Source: Kuafuiihalomonas sp039024635 (GTDB lineage Bacteria > Myxococcota > Kuafuiibacteriia > Kuafuiibacteriales > Kuafuiibacteriaceae). Taken from it: DNA of 64,000 nt. Below, one piece after another: positions 50,090 to 59,100 of this stretch. Where the stretch lies: the NCBI GenBank assembly GCA_039024635.1, contig JBCCQA010000009.1:78044-142043 (forward strand), written 5' to 3'. The position numbers and the translations under genes are program-made. The notes under the pieces were generated by a model that saw only the letters and a list, made by a program, of their open reading frames with translations, was not told the origin of the DNA and did not search any database. Every line of letters starts with the position of its first letter. The first letter of the stretch is position 1.

Positions 50090-50764
50090 TCACGTCTGCT
50101 TGTAGTCGTTTGCGGTGGTACTATGCAATGCGGGAGTCGAATCAAAATAGAGCGAACTAAGCCCACGACGGAAATCACCAATGCCTCCATAACTGGGGTG
50201 GCGGATCGAATACGCAGGAATATCAAGCTCCAGGCGAGCCGCAGCACTTGCTGCATCACGCCCAATCGCGACGATACGCCTCGGCTTGAGCAGACGAACC
50301 AGTTCGTCCAGAATCTTGAGTCCGAGTGACCGTTCGAATGCATTGTGTGCCCGATTCGACATTGGTTTGCTCGGGAGGTGAGGATGAAGCGGGAAGACAT
50401 TCCAGAGGAAGACCGGCGAGTTGATCTTCCGCAGCATACTCCAGATCGCCCCCGCGGTGCGTTCGCGCGCAACACTCGCCCGTAGAACAAACTCCGTCTC
50501 GAGACCCCAACGTCCGGCATGTTCGGCCGCGTGGTACTCATCGGTTAGCGCCAATCCCGTCCGCCTTCCACCTCGGTAGCCCAGATCGCGACCGATCCAA
50601 AGCGCGTCTACATCTGCCGCCTCCGCCCGATCGAGGATCTTCGACAAGAGTCTTGAGCGACGTCTTGGCGAAGCCTCGTCGTCATGACATGGGCACACAT
50701 CTCGATATGGATTAAAGCAGCTCTCAACTGCGACACCAGTAAGCTCCTGCACGAAGTAGTGCAT
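50090..50764 (-). CDS. Uracil-DNA glycosylase superfamily protein
   Basis: A 224-residue protein of the UDG fold. Motifs: CFNPYRDVCPCHDDE near the N-terminus, DALWIGRDLGYRGGRRTG (active-site strand region), WNVFPLHPHLP, and IRHPSYGG, equivalent to the HPS/HPA motif 3. It probably recognises or excises a modified or non-canonical base; which one is unknown. It lacks the iron-sulfur cysteine pattern of the chromosomal type 4 enzyme. Last gene of a four-gene operon: its ATG overlaps the MazG-like gene stop by one base (TAATG). Confidence 0.85.
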   Translation of the reverse strand: MHYFVQELTGVAVESCFNPYRDVCPCHDDEASPRRRSRLLSKILDRAEAADVDALWIGRDLGYRGGRRTGLALTDEYHAAEHAGRWGLETEFVLRASVARERTAGAIWSMLRKINSPVFLWNVFPLHPHLPSKPMSNRAHNAFERSLGLKILDELVRLLKPRRIVAIGRDAASAAARLELDIPAYSIRHPSYGGIGDFRRGLSSLYFDSTPALHSTTANDYKQT

Positions 50765-51921
50765 TAATCTCCAACCCCCGTCTTTGGCTCAAAAGTCAAA
50801 GTCCGACGCTCACGGTCTCCCACAATCCACCCACCCTCATCCATCCGTAGACGGAGAAAGACATCATACCCCTGAAGAATAGCGCGGGACCACAGCTTCG
50901 TGGGGCATGCCTCGACTTCATAGCCACGAACAAACTCCTGAATGGTACGTGTCAGATCAAGACTCACCCGCTGGAGCCCTTGAAAGAAATCAAGTTTCTT
51001 CGCACGAGAAAACAGCCAGGCCGTCAGTCCTTCTTCGATTACGATTGCACGACCACCATCTTGCGCTTCATCGACCTCAGGTCGGCTCTTTCGCTTACGT
51101 TTGAGCAACGACCGAACAACGGGAGACCAGTGCAAGACGGCGGCATGAGCGAAGTGAAATACATCATGGTATCTGTAACCATCGCTATCATGAATGCTGT
51201 CGGACAATGGATCGCCAATGAAGACATCGTTCATCTTCATGCAGGAACGCCCATCCGGGCGCCGTGTCACGAGGATACGGAAGTGTGACGGTAGACGCTC
51301 GTCTTCATGCCAGCCAGTGTCGAACGTTGGAAGGCACTCCAACGCAAGAGGGCCAAAAGCTCCTCTCGCTTTGTCTAGATTTGCCTTTAGAGCCTTACTG
51401 ATGTCAACGTTCGCCGCCTCTGCAGTACAGATATAGGTCGTCCAGAAGCCCGCGAAAGCCAGCGCCTGAGGAACAACTCCTCGGGGTGGGTCGAGCAACT
51501 CTGCGGCTTTTTGACCTAGCTCGACCAAGGCGAGCTCAAGCGTACTTGGTTCGGGGTCGACCTCGACAGTGACCCCGGCCTCCTTCGAGCCTCCAGTCGA
51601 TTCAGCTGCGAGTCCACGTGCGCCGCGCTCATCAGTCGCAACACTGCTCGTCCGAACTCGGTCGCCGGCCGCATCGCTGATATCATTGAAACAGCAGTCA
51701 GCGCGCCGCACTGCCGCACAAAAGTACCATGCAACGTCACCAAACTCTTCGCTCAACGCTTCGCGCAGACCTACAAACGCCGGTCCCTCGCGCGAGGCCT
51801 TCTTTGCCGCTGCAAGGAGGCTACCAACTTCGCCATACAATCCGAGCAGAACAGGACGTAGTGATGGAGAGAGGACGTCCGTGAGCGCGGCCTCCGTCGA
51901 GTAATTTTCAAGTACATCCAA
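50764..51921 (-). CDS. MazG-like nucleotide pyrophosphohydrolase with large C-terminal extension
   Basis: A 385-residue protein. The MazG-like helices carry YGEVGSLLAAA (residues 29-39) and EEFGDVAWYFCAA (58-70). In the metal-binding pattern ExxE...ExxD, Glu31, Glu59 and Asp62 are present but the second Glu is Ser34. A second segment (AEAANVDISKALKANLDKA, about 166-184) matches the end of MazG-type domains, so an insertion splits the fold. The C-terminal 190 residues include YRYHDVFHFAHAAVLHW and are unassigned. TTG start. The family hydrolyses (d)NTPs, often modified ones. Third gene of the operon, 28 bases after Nmad2. Confidence 0.78.
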   Translation of the reverse strand: MDVLENYSTEAALTDVLSPSLRPVLLGLYGEVGSLLAAAKKASREGPAFVGLREALSEEFGDVAWYFCAAVRRADCCFNDISDAAGDRVRTSSVATDERGARGLAAESTGGSKEAGVTVEVDPEPSTLELALVELGQKAAELLDPPRGVVPQALAFAGFWTTYICTAEAANVDISKALKANLDKARGAFGPLALECLPTFDTGWHEDERLPSHFRILVTRRPDGRSCMKMNDVFIGDPLSDSIHDSDGYRYHDVFHFAHAAVLHWSPVVRSLLKRKRKSRPEVDEAQDGGRAIVIEEGLTAWLFSRAKKLDFFQGLQRVSLDLTRTIQEFVRGYEVEACPTKLWSRAILQGYDVFLRLRMDEGGWIVGDRERRTLTFEPKTGVGD

Positions 51922-51949
51922 TCTCTTTACGCCTTTCGTCGAAGTGCCT

Positions 51950-52630
51950 TCACTCGGTTCCCGTGGAAAACGACTGTTCTGTCGGCCGCAGCATCTTCGC
52001 GCCCTCGCCAGAGTATCTATGTGCAGCCTTGGAGAAGTCGATGGGGTCCGCTATCACCACATTCCTATCTGCATTCGAACACAAGAAATTGAGAAGCAAC
52101 TGGCATCTTGCCAGTGGGTATCGGCGATAACTTCTGCAGTTCCTGAAGTTCAGATCGCGCAGTAGGCTGCTTGGGATCTCTATTGAAGCCTTGCCGAAGT
52201 ACCTGAAATGACTGGATACCAGAACGCGGTCAGCGCTCGTGTCGCGCTGTACGTTTCTGGAGTTGGCTGAGCCGTCAGGAAGGCTGTGGTGGGAGTCCTC
52301 TTGGGTCCAGTGGCCCCGCTCTGAGTGGTAGATGTTATCCCCTACGAGCATGACATCGCTACCGTTGCGCACCGGCCGTTTACTGCGGAACCGAGGATCT
52401 TCCCAGTAGTCGTCGAAGGTCAGCGTTTCATCCACTTGCATACAGAAAATGCAACGTCCGACAGCGCGCAACCTGCTACCGCCCATCCCTACGACCCAGT
52501 CACCGATCTTGGCAGTCCGACGGATCACCGGCTTGCAGGCAGACAGCGTACAATAGCCATGAAATGGATTTGGAGCGAAACCGAAGTCCCGGCTTATTAC
52601 GTAAATAAAACAGGAAGGGTGGATTTGCAT
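51950..52630 (-). CDS. Nmad2 family protein (nucleotide modification associated domain 2)
   Basis: A 226-residue protein matching Nmad2 along its length: YVISRDFGFAPNPFHGYCTL, ACKPVIRRTAKIGDWVVGMG, FDDYWEDPRFRSKRP, VGDNIYHSERGHW and SSHFRYFGKASIEIP. The family was defined from neighbourhoods of DNA base-modification genes and is thought to act on or sense modified nucleotides; its reaction is not established. ATG 52630 follows the ThsB-like gene stop by 11 bases. Second gene of the operon. Confidence 0.85.
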   Translation of the reverse strand: MQIHPSCFIYVISRDFGFAPNPFHGYCTLSACKPVIRRTAKIGDWVVGMGGSRLRAVGRCIFCMQVDETLTFDDYWEDPRFRSKRPVRNGSDVMLVGDNIYHSERGHWTQEDSHHSLPDGSANSRNVQRDTSADRVLVSSHFRYFGKASIEIPSSLLRDLNFRNCRSYRRYPLARCQLLLNFLCSNADRNVVIADPIDFSKAAHRYSGEGAKMLRPTEQSFSTGTE

Positions 52631-52641
52631 TGGTAGCAGGG

Positions 52642-53130
52642 TCAGCAGATCGATCTACTCGCATCCGAGCGAGGTGAGCGCTCTTTTCCATCTGAATCTT
52701 CGAACCGATTATCCTCCCCGTCAATCGCCGCCTTAATGCTGTCAGCACTCCAGGCTACAATGGCACTTGCATATTTGCTTAGTCCCGTCGGCAAGTCGGC
52801 TTCCTGCCCTCCTCTTTCATATACTCCTACAATTCTCTTTCCTTGCCGATGCGCTTGTTCGATCTCCCAGTCGACCCAGGGCCGTTGATGGGTTCCTTTT
52901 CCCACCAACACAACGACCGTGGTCGACCACGAAATCTTCATCCGAAGGATTCGACGAATCTTGTCGTCTGATACCAAGCCTTGTTTTAGGCGCGTCTCGT
53001 TGGCTGGCTTTGCACGAATCGAGCTATTTCGAACATCCCAACCTTTTCGCCCCAGCAAACTGAGAAAACGGTCAACGGCTCCGTCGTCTTTGTGATGATG
53101 GCTGATGAAGAGATGTCTTCGTGCGGACAC
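52642..53130 (-). CDS. ThsB-like TIR protein (DUF1863/MTH538 type)
   Basis: A 162-residue protein that is almost entirely one TIR-like domain. HLFISHHHKDD forms strand A and the loop; TTVVVLVGKGTHQRPWVDWE contains the catalytic-type Glu89; GKRIVGVYERGG completes the DUF1863/ThsB pattern. ThsB proteins of Thoeris sense phage and make NAD-derived signals. Here no ThsA-type SIR2 or SLOG effector is in the operon; instead it leads Nmad2, MazG-like and UDG-like genes. GTG start at 53130 after a GGAG-containing sequence. Confidence 0.88.
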   Translation of the reverse strand: MSARRHLFISHHHKDDGAVDRFLSLLGRKGWDVRNSSIRAKPANETRLKQGLVSDDKIRRILRMKISWSTTVVVLVGKGTHQRPWVDWEIEQAHRQGKRIVGVYERGGQEADLPTGLSKYASAIVAWSADSIKAAIDGEDNRFEDSDGKERSPRSDASRSIC

Positions 53131-53316
53131 TGCAACCTGCTCCTATCTGGAGTCGACTGGGGTATCCATACCACGACCGGTCGCCGGCCCACGGCCTGAC
53201 CGAACTGTTGCGGGACCGATGCCCAGTGAGAACACGCTGCGTGCGATTGCAAGGCTGGTCAATGGTGGACGGGTAGGCGGCGTCCACTGTCGCGCTCGGT
53301 GACGAACGCAGTGCGT

Positions 53317-54072
53317 CGATAGCCTGACCGGGCGTGTACGGCCCGGCTCAGTCGATGGGACGGGGGACGAAACGCACGGGCGGTCCTGACTCGAGCCCTC
53401 CAGCTTTGGGCAACAAGGTCAGAAACGCTTGAGGAAAGGCTTGGCGCCCGTCGGATTGAAGTCGTGCCCGACCCGGCCGGCACCCGGATCCTGGATGCAC
53501 AGATAGGGCAACCGCTACTTTCTGCGAACGAGCACGAGCTCCAGAGGGCGCGACCCACTGGGCTGCCCGGCGTCCTCAGCTACAGCGCCCGCTGGTTCGT
53601 GCGCACAAGCATCTTGCAAACCCGTCTGCCGGGCTCCGCAATCACCGTTCACGAACTCGGGGGCGGTCGACCCATCACCACGAAGCTCCTGCACCCGGTC
53701 CCAGGCCGCGTCGGGCACATGGACCCTCATCGAGGGTCAACTGACTGATACGACAACGATCCCATCGTGGCCGTAACGCAGTCGGCTGACGATTCGACGC
53801 TAGCGACCTTTAGCTCTAACGGTGTCCTGCGTCACTGGCGCATCGACGATACGATCGATGCGCAAGAACACTGGCCCGCCAACCTGGCTCCTACCTCGTG
53901 GCCCGGGAAGTCGACGAGGTCGGCGCTATCGAGCCGAGCGCCGTCGTCGACCAAGGGCCAGACCAGAGCTGGCCGCCCGCTTCCGATCATCCTGTTACCA
54001 CGGACGGGCGGTAAACTCGCTTTGAACGCCGGTCAGAACAGTTCTTCGTTGACCCCACCTCCTGTGTACTGA
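53317..54072 (+). pseudogene. Relic of a WD40-like/TIR-associated protein gene
   Basis: Frame 1 is open from after TAG at about 53314, reads coding-like (ARAVLTRALQLWATRSETLE, IEVVPDPAGTRILD), stops at TGA 53748 and resumes in the same frame with a beta-propeller-like unit (ADDSTLATFSSNGVLRHW) to 54072. In between, another frame carries a plausible strand (TWTLIEGQLTD). There is no good start codon. Best read as a decayed propeller-containing gene between two immune operons. Confidence 0.35.
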
Positions 54073-54180
54073 TGCGTATCACGGGATCAGAGGGCAGCAG
54101 AGTGTGGACACAAATACTCGGGTGCTTGTCGGTGGTGTCACACGAGAGTTCGATCGAGGTCTGACTAAAGGAGCGAGAGA

Positions 54181-54987
54181 CTAGACGGACGGCTGCTCAC
54201 CGGCTGAGACGAGTTTCCCGATTGTTATGTCTCGATTCAAGATAGCGCGATCGATTCGCGCCGCAAGACACTCGATACCCTCGTCTGTGCTTCCCATAAG
54301 GATATTCTCGAAGAAGGGATACTCAAGCGCGAGCCGTTGCTGTGTAATACCATGCAGGACAGGCAGCAATATGCAGCGGCGTCCGGACCGAAGCTCCCTC
54401 TGAAAGAAGCCTTCCATCTCCTCACGGGGCCAGAGCTTCTCTAGAGCATGCTCGCTCAGCAACAAGACCGCATGCCGCGACTGGCTTACGGCGTACGCTA
54501 CCTGCTCAACGAGGTCATCCCCGAGCTCCAGTCGCTCGATATCGATCCAGACGCGATGACCGTACCTCGACGCGAGACAGTGAGCAAGCGGCATGGCGAT
54601 CTTACTTCGGTCCTCGCTCGCGTGACTGATAAACACATCAAATTGACGAAGTCGCATAGCAATAAATGCTATTGCGGCGACCGAAAGTAGAAACGCTGCC
54701 GCCGATGCTATCGCCAGGAATTCCATTAGCGAATGGTCGAGCCATAACGAGTCCGACGGACCGTAATCCAGAGCCTCCGTAACAGTGTAATCATCTCCAA
54801 GGTCCCCCTCCTTCTCACGGAGGGCCGCTGAGGGAATGGTGCCTCCAATATGGTAGATGCCATCCTTGTCAGTCCCGATCAGCAAAGATAGTCGCGCCAT
54901 ATAGGCCACACTCGTCAACAGGGTAAAGATTGCTACGGACAAAGCAAGCCATAAGAATTTCCGAAGCCTGGATACCGAGTGCGCCAT
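54181..54987 (-). CDS. Membrane-anchored TIR protein
   Basis: A 268-residue protein with two membrane spans (about 9-30, FLWLALSVAIFTLLTSVAYM; about 88-110, LAIASAAAFLLSVAAIAFIA), enclosing a probable periplasmic loop of ~55 residues, then a cytoplasmic TIR domain (FDVFISHASED; the region WPREEMEGFFQREL holds the expected Glu). ATG 54987 overlaps the upstream stop as TGATG; a GTG 18 bases earlier is less likely. Third gene of the caspase operon. The topology suits signalling from the envelope to a cytoplasmic NAD+-cleaving effector. Confidence 0.85.
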   Translation of the reverse strand: MAHSVSRLRKFLWLALSVAIFTLLTSVAYMARLSLLIGTDKDGIYHIGGTIPSAALREKEGDLGDDYTVTEALDYGPSDSLWLDHSLMEFLAIASAAAFLLSVAAIAFIAMRLRQFDVFISHASEDRSKIAMPLAHCLASRYGHRVWIDIERLELGDDLVEQVAYAVSQSRHAVLLLSEHALEKLWPREEMEGFFQRELRSGRRCILLPVLHGITQQRLALEYPFFENILMGSTDEGIECLAARIDRAILNRDITIGKLVSAGEQPSV

Positions 54988-56108
54988 CACTGGTGTCCAG
55001 TCCACGGCAGGTCGAAAGACACCTCGTTCCCTTGAATCATCAATTCCCGCTTATCGGTAACACGCTGAGAACCGTCAGGTTTCAAGGCCCCCCAAAACAC
55101 GTGATAGTACCTGGGCAACTCGAGAGAGGAAGAGGGGGTGGCAAGCCGAGGGAAAGACTTAGGCTTTCTCGCTCCTTCATAAAGCGTGGGCAGGTAGGCG
55201 ATGTAGATGTGAGGTCCGGAGTCGGGTCGTCCGACTATCGTCGCGGTGACTTCCGTTGTCGACGCAAAGAAAGCCCTAAGCATAGACGAGATTGGACCCA
55301 AGTCCTGCCGGTAGGCTTCGAGCCGCTCGCTCATATGGGCGTTGACGATCGTGAGGGTCTCGGAGACGGCTGCCATACTTCGTTGAGAAACCCAAGCCTG
55401 CTCGAGCGTGGTCTTCACGGCCCGAATCTCTCTAGCGCTACTTTCAAGGAAGCCTGGGCCGAGGGGCAGGGTTCGGTGGAGTACAATCCCGCGCAATCCC
55501 TCGACGTTCGACTCGAAGGTGGTCAGCGCCATCAAAATCTCCTGCCGAACCGTTGCGGAGGGGAAATCTTCTTTTCTCGCTAGCTCCAAGAGGACTTCGC
55601 CTTCTCCGGCAAGGCGCAGGAACTCACCCCTTTCTTTCTCATCGAGAAGAACGCGTGCACCCGAGCCTCGGGCACTGCGGGACTCCCTCAGTCCTTGAGG
55701 GACTATGGGAAGCCACAGCTGCGCCTCTGAGGGCGGCCAGCCTGCAGCCAGTGTAGGATTTGCTCGGAGGATCGCTTCCATGGCGACGCCGTCCAGACGA
55801 AGTCCGTTGCTGTTCAACCGAGTTTTGAGGTCCTCCGGGCTGGAGACGCGCTCACACTGCCATTCCAAGCGGGTGCGTGTTCCGCCATCCAGACGAGCTG
55901 AGAGTTGGAGCTCTGGCATTGCCGAAGCGTGGCTCTCTAGGGCGAGAAGGAACACCAATCCGGCAACGACCGAAGGGAGGGGTCGCGAAAGCAACAAATC
56001 TTCCCAGCGGTGAACGCGAATCGTCTTCAAACCGCTGACCCCATCAGATGGTCGTTGGTCGCAGAACGAAAGCGCATTGGGCATGACGTTGCTCGATGGT
56101 GGAAGCAT
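54987..56108 (-). CDS. Exported or anchored LysM-like protein
   Basis: A 373-residue protein. A hydrophobic segment at about 46-62 (VVAGLVFLLALESHASA) is a signal or anchor. Soon after comes a LysM-like unit (MEAILRANPTLAAGWPPSEAQLWLPIV), which often binds glycans such as peptidoglycan. The rest is helical with no known motif and ends WTGHQ. ATG 56108 has GAGG close upstream; TTG 56030 would start nearer the signal. It sits between the caspase gene (73 bases) and the TIR gene (overlapping), so it is probably a structural part of the same system. Confidence 0.65.
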   Translation of the reverse strand: MLPPSSNVMPNALSFCDQRPSDGVSGLKTIRVHRWEDLLLSRPLPSVVAGLVFLLALESHASAMPELQLSARLDGGTRTRLEWQCERVSSPEDLKTRLNSNGLRLDGVAMEAILRANPTLAAGWPPSEAQLWLPIVPQGLRESRSARGSGARVLLDEKERGEFLRLAGEGEVLLELARKEDFPSATVRQEILMALTTFESNVEGLRGIVLHRTLPLGPGFLESSAREIRAVKTTLEQAWVSQRSMAAVSETLTIVNAHMSERLEAYRQDLGPISSMLRAFFASTTEVTATIVGRPDSGPHIYIAYLPTLYEGARKPKSFPRLATPSSSLELPRYYHVFWGALKPDGSQRVTDKRELMIQGNEVSFDLPWTGHQ

Positions 56109-56181
56109 GCCTCGTCAACACGGGGCAAGAGGCGTCCCGAGGGTGCGTCAGCGCTTTCGCGGGCTAGTGCGACGGTACTAC

Positions 56182-59100
56182 TCATGGCTGCACCGAGATT
56201 GGCGTCATTGGAAGAGTCTGCAGCCCATCGGCGGGTCGGGTAAACACTCGGGGAGCGCTTTCCATGCAGACCGTGTCCTTCGGATCCAGCTCCATAAGCA
56301 AGCTTTCCAGCGTGGTTCCATCCGTTAGACCAAATGGGAACTGCGCCGATTGAAGCGGACTGGAAAGCACGGTCCTTGCACCTCGTATCATCGCTTCGCT
56401 CTGGCTCGCAGTGAGCACCAGCGCACGCTTTTCGTAGGCCAGAGCGCCAAGCCCAGGGTCCCCAAAGGGGGCAGGACGAAACCGCTTTGCGATCGCTTCA
56501 GAGAAGCAGGCATCGATAAGCACCAGCATGCGGCGAACGTCGATATCCCTGAGCCAGTCTGAGAGTTCTTGGGCACTGATTGCCTGGTGTTCAAACTCGG
56601 GGCTTTCATGACCCACCGATGTCTCTTCCGGCACAAGATAGAGTTCTTCGTTCACCTCGACTCCGTGCCCAACGAAGTGAAAAACAAGGAGGTCGTCCGG
56701 GCTTGCTTGGCCCTTTGAGCTTCGGCCGAGGCGAAGGAGGGTGTCTCTGATGTTAGTCTTGGTCGGCGGAATGCGACTTCCTGGGTCCTCGTTGAATGCA
56801 ATCGTCTGCAAGCGTATTCTCTCCACGGAATGTGAACGTTCGAGCGCGCGCAGGTATCGCCGGCCAATCAGTTCGGCCGCCTGTGCAGCGGCCGTATTCG
56901 AGTATTCGTCGATTAGAGTCTCGCTCACTCCTACGGTGACAACCCACGCTTTCGGGCGTCGTCGGCTTGGTTGGAGTTCAACGTCCTTGGCCTTAGAGAG
57001 CGGCCCCGGAGCCCCGTCACGGTTGAGTGCGAGCACCGTGAACTGACTGGAAGTCCCCGCGGCACCAGAAGGTAGTTTCACCCGGAACGTACGCCTAAGC
57101 TTGGCGTTGGAGGTCGACTTCGTTACGGGCGCATACCAGGCCACCAGCTGAGCGTCCCGATACAAGCGAATCCCGTCCAAGCCGCTCTCACCCACCGCTC
57201 GAGCATCGACTTCGATCGAAACCGCATTCTCGGCTGAATTGCGGTCAACTCTGATTATGGACGCAATTGGAACATCCGATGTTCGAGACGGGAGATTCTT
57301 GAAAGCCCCAAGCTGCTCCGATCGAGCCACGAGCCCCGGGGTGTAGTATTCGGCATACAGAGAGAGGGGCGCGGGATGCAGAGGGCGCTCGGCGAATCGC
57401 CAAGCGAGATTGTCGAGCTGAAGGAAATCGTCGGTATCGAACCGTCCGTCGTCCGCTACCCATACCCAAGCCAAAGAGTCCGAGGCAGACTTGTCGAAAT
57501 GGATGAGGGTCGCCAGTCGTCGGTCCTGCGTCCTATCCCAAACCTCTACGGAGTTTGAGGTTTGGTTCAAGCCGATGGTGCCGTCGGGATGAAGGGAGAG
57601 ATTCTCTGGGTCCGACAAGGAGAGCGTTTCGTCGAAAACAAGCGTGTTCACGTTGAGCACATCCACGCGCCCTTCCCTCTCGATGGCCAGAGCTTCCGGA
57701 AGCTCGCGCACGAAGCCAGAGATTCTATCCTTCAAGAGCTCCGTTCGGCCGTCGCTGTTTCTGATCTTTGCAAGGCCATCGTTGATGGAGGCGAACGTAT
57801 GGGCGCCATCCGCTGTGACTGCATAGGCTCCGATGACGGGTCCTTGTACCTCTTGCCATGGACCGAGGACAGGCGGCGCATGCGCCATTTCGGAGGCCGA
57901 CCACGTTCGGCGACCTCGATTCAGGTCGACGCCGTAAACCTCCCCTTCAAGTCGGATGACCGCGAAGTCCCCCACATCGTTTGTGACGATAGAAGGCGGA
58001 AAGCTGCGCTCGACCGCCTTGAGCTTAGAGGTTTTCAGCAAGGCCACGGACCGATGCGGTTCGTTCGTGCGCCGAATGTCGATCCCATCACGGTCGGACA
58101 ACACGAAAGCTGCACCGGAGCTCGCCAATGCCGCCCATGAGCCCGGTTTAGCAGCGTGGCTGCTGATAACCTGACCGGTCGCGGCGTCGGCAACGACTAC
58201 GACGATCGCTTCGCCTGTGTACCTTAAGAGAAGCAGACGCTTGCCGTCGGGGCTGACCCTCACCTCCCCAACGTCGGGGAAGTCGAAGGTCTGAAGCTTC
58301 GCTCCGTCGCAAAGCCGGTACACGGTGAGATGACGCCGACTTCCGATATAGAGCAGCGTTTCGTCTCGAGAGACCGCGGCCCCGCCGACTCTTGATTGAC
58401 CCAACTTGAAGCGCTTCACCCGACTCGGCCGCCTCCCCGACCATAGCTCCATAGAGAAGCCACCCACTGCTATGAGGTGCCGTCCCCTTTCACTGGCAAG
58501 AAAAGGATAACCGAACTGGTGGACGGGTATGTTCGACGTATCGGTCACAGCGCCATCCTCAGACCGCACTCGGAGCTCGTACCAGAGTTGATTACGCAAG
58601 CTGGCCTTTGCCTTCAACTGTTTCAGTGTGAACTCACGCCACTCCCCCCCAATATGAAGGCGGATCGTCTCTACGCTCTCAAGCTCCGTTTCTAGTGTAA
58701 GTTCGTGTCCTGATTCGTCCAGGACTCGAGGGTCGTCTCGGCCCGCATCGACGCGCTCCAGAACACCGTTGGTGATGGTGAGCTTAACGAGACCAACCGA
58801 CGTCTTGAGCGAGGCTGTGTTCTGATTGACCCACAGCAGCTCGAGCCAGGTACCGCCGTCTGTCCATACCAGCTGAGCAGCATCGGTAGTCGAGAACTTT
58901 AATTGACCGAAGAAGTCATATACATCTGTACGGTCGGTCTCGCGAATCACAACCCACCGATCATTCGCCATCTCCCAAGAATCTGGGGACGACGGAATCT
59001 GCACCCCTGTCTTCTCTTTGGTGTCTAGGAGGCGGATGCGGTCCGAATGCTGCACCGCTACCCATCTTCCGTCGGAAGAGAGCTGTATCTCGTCGAATCT

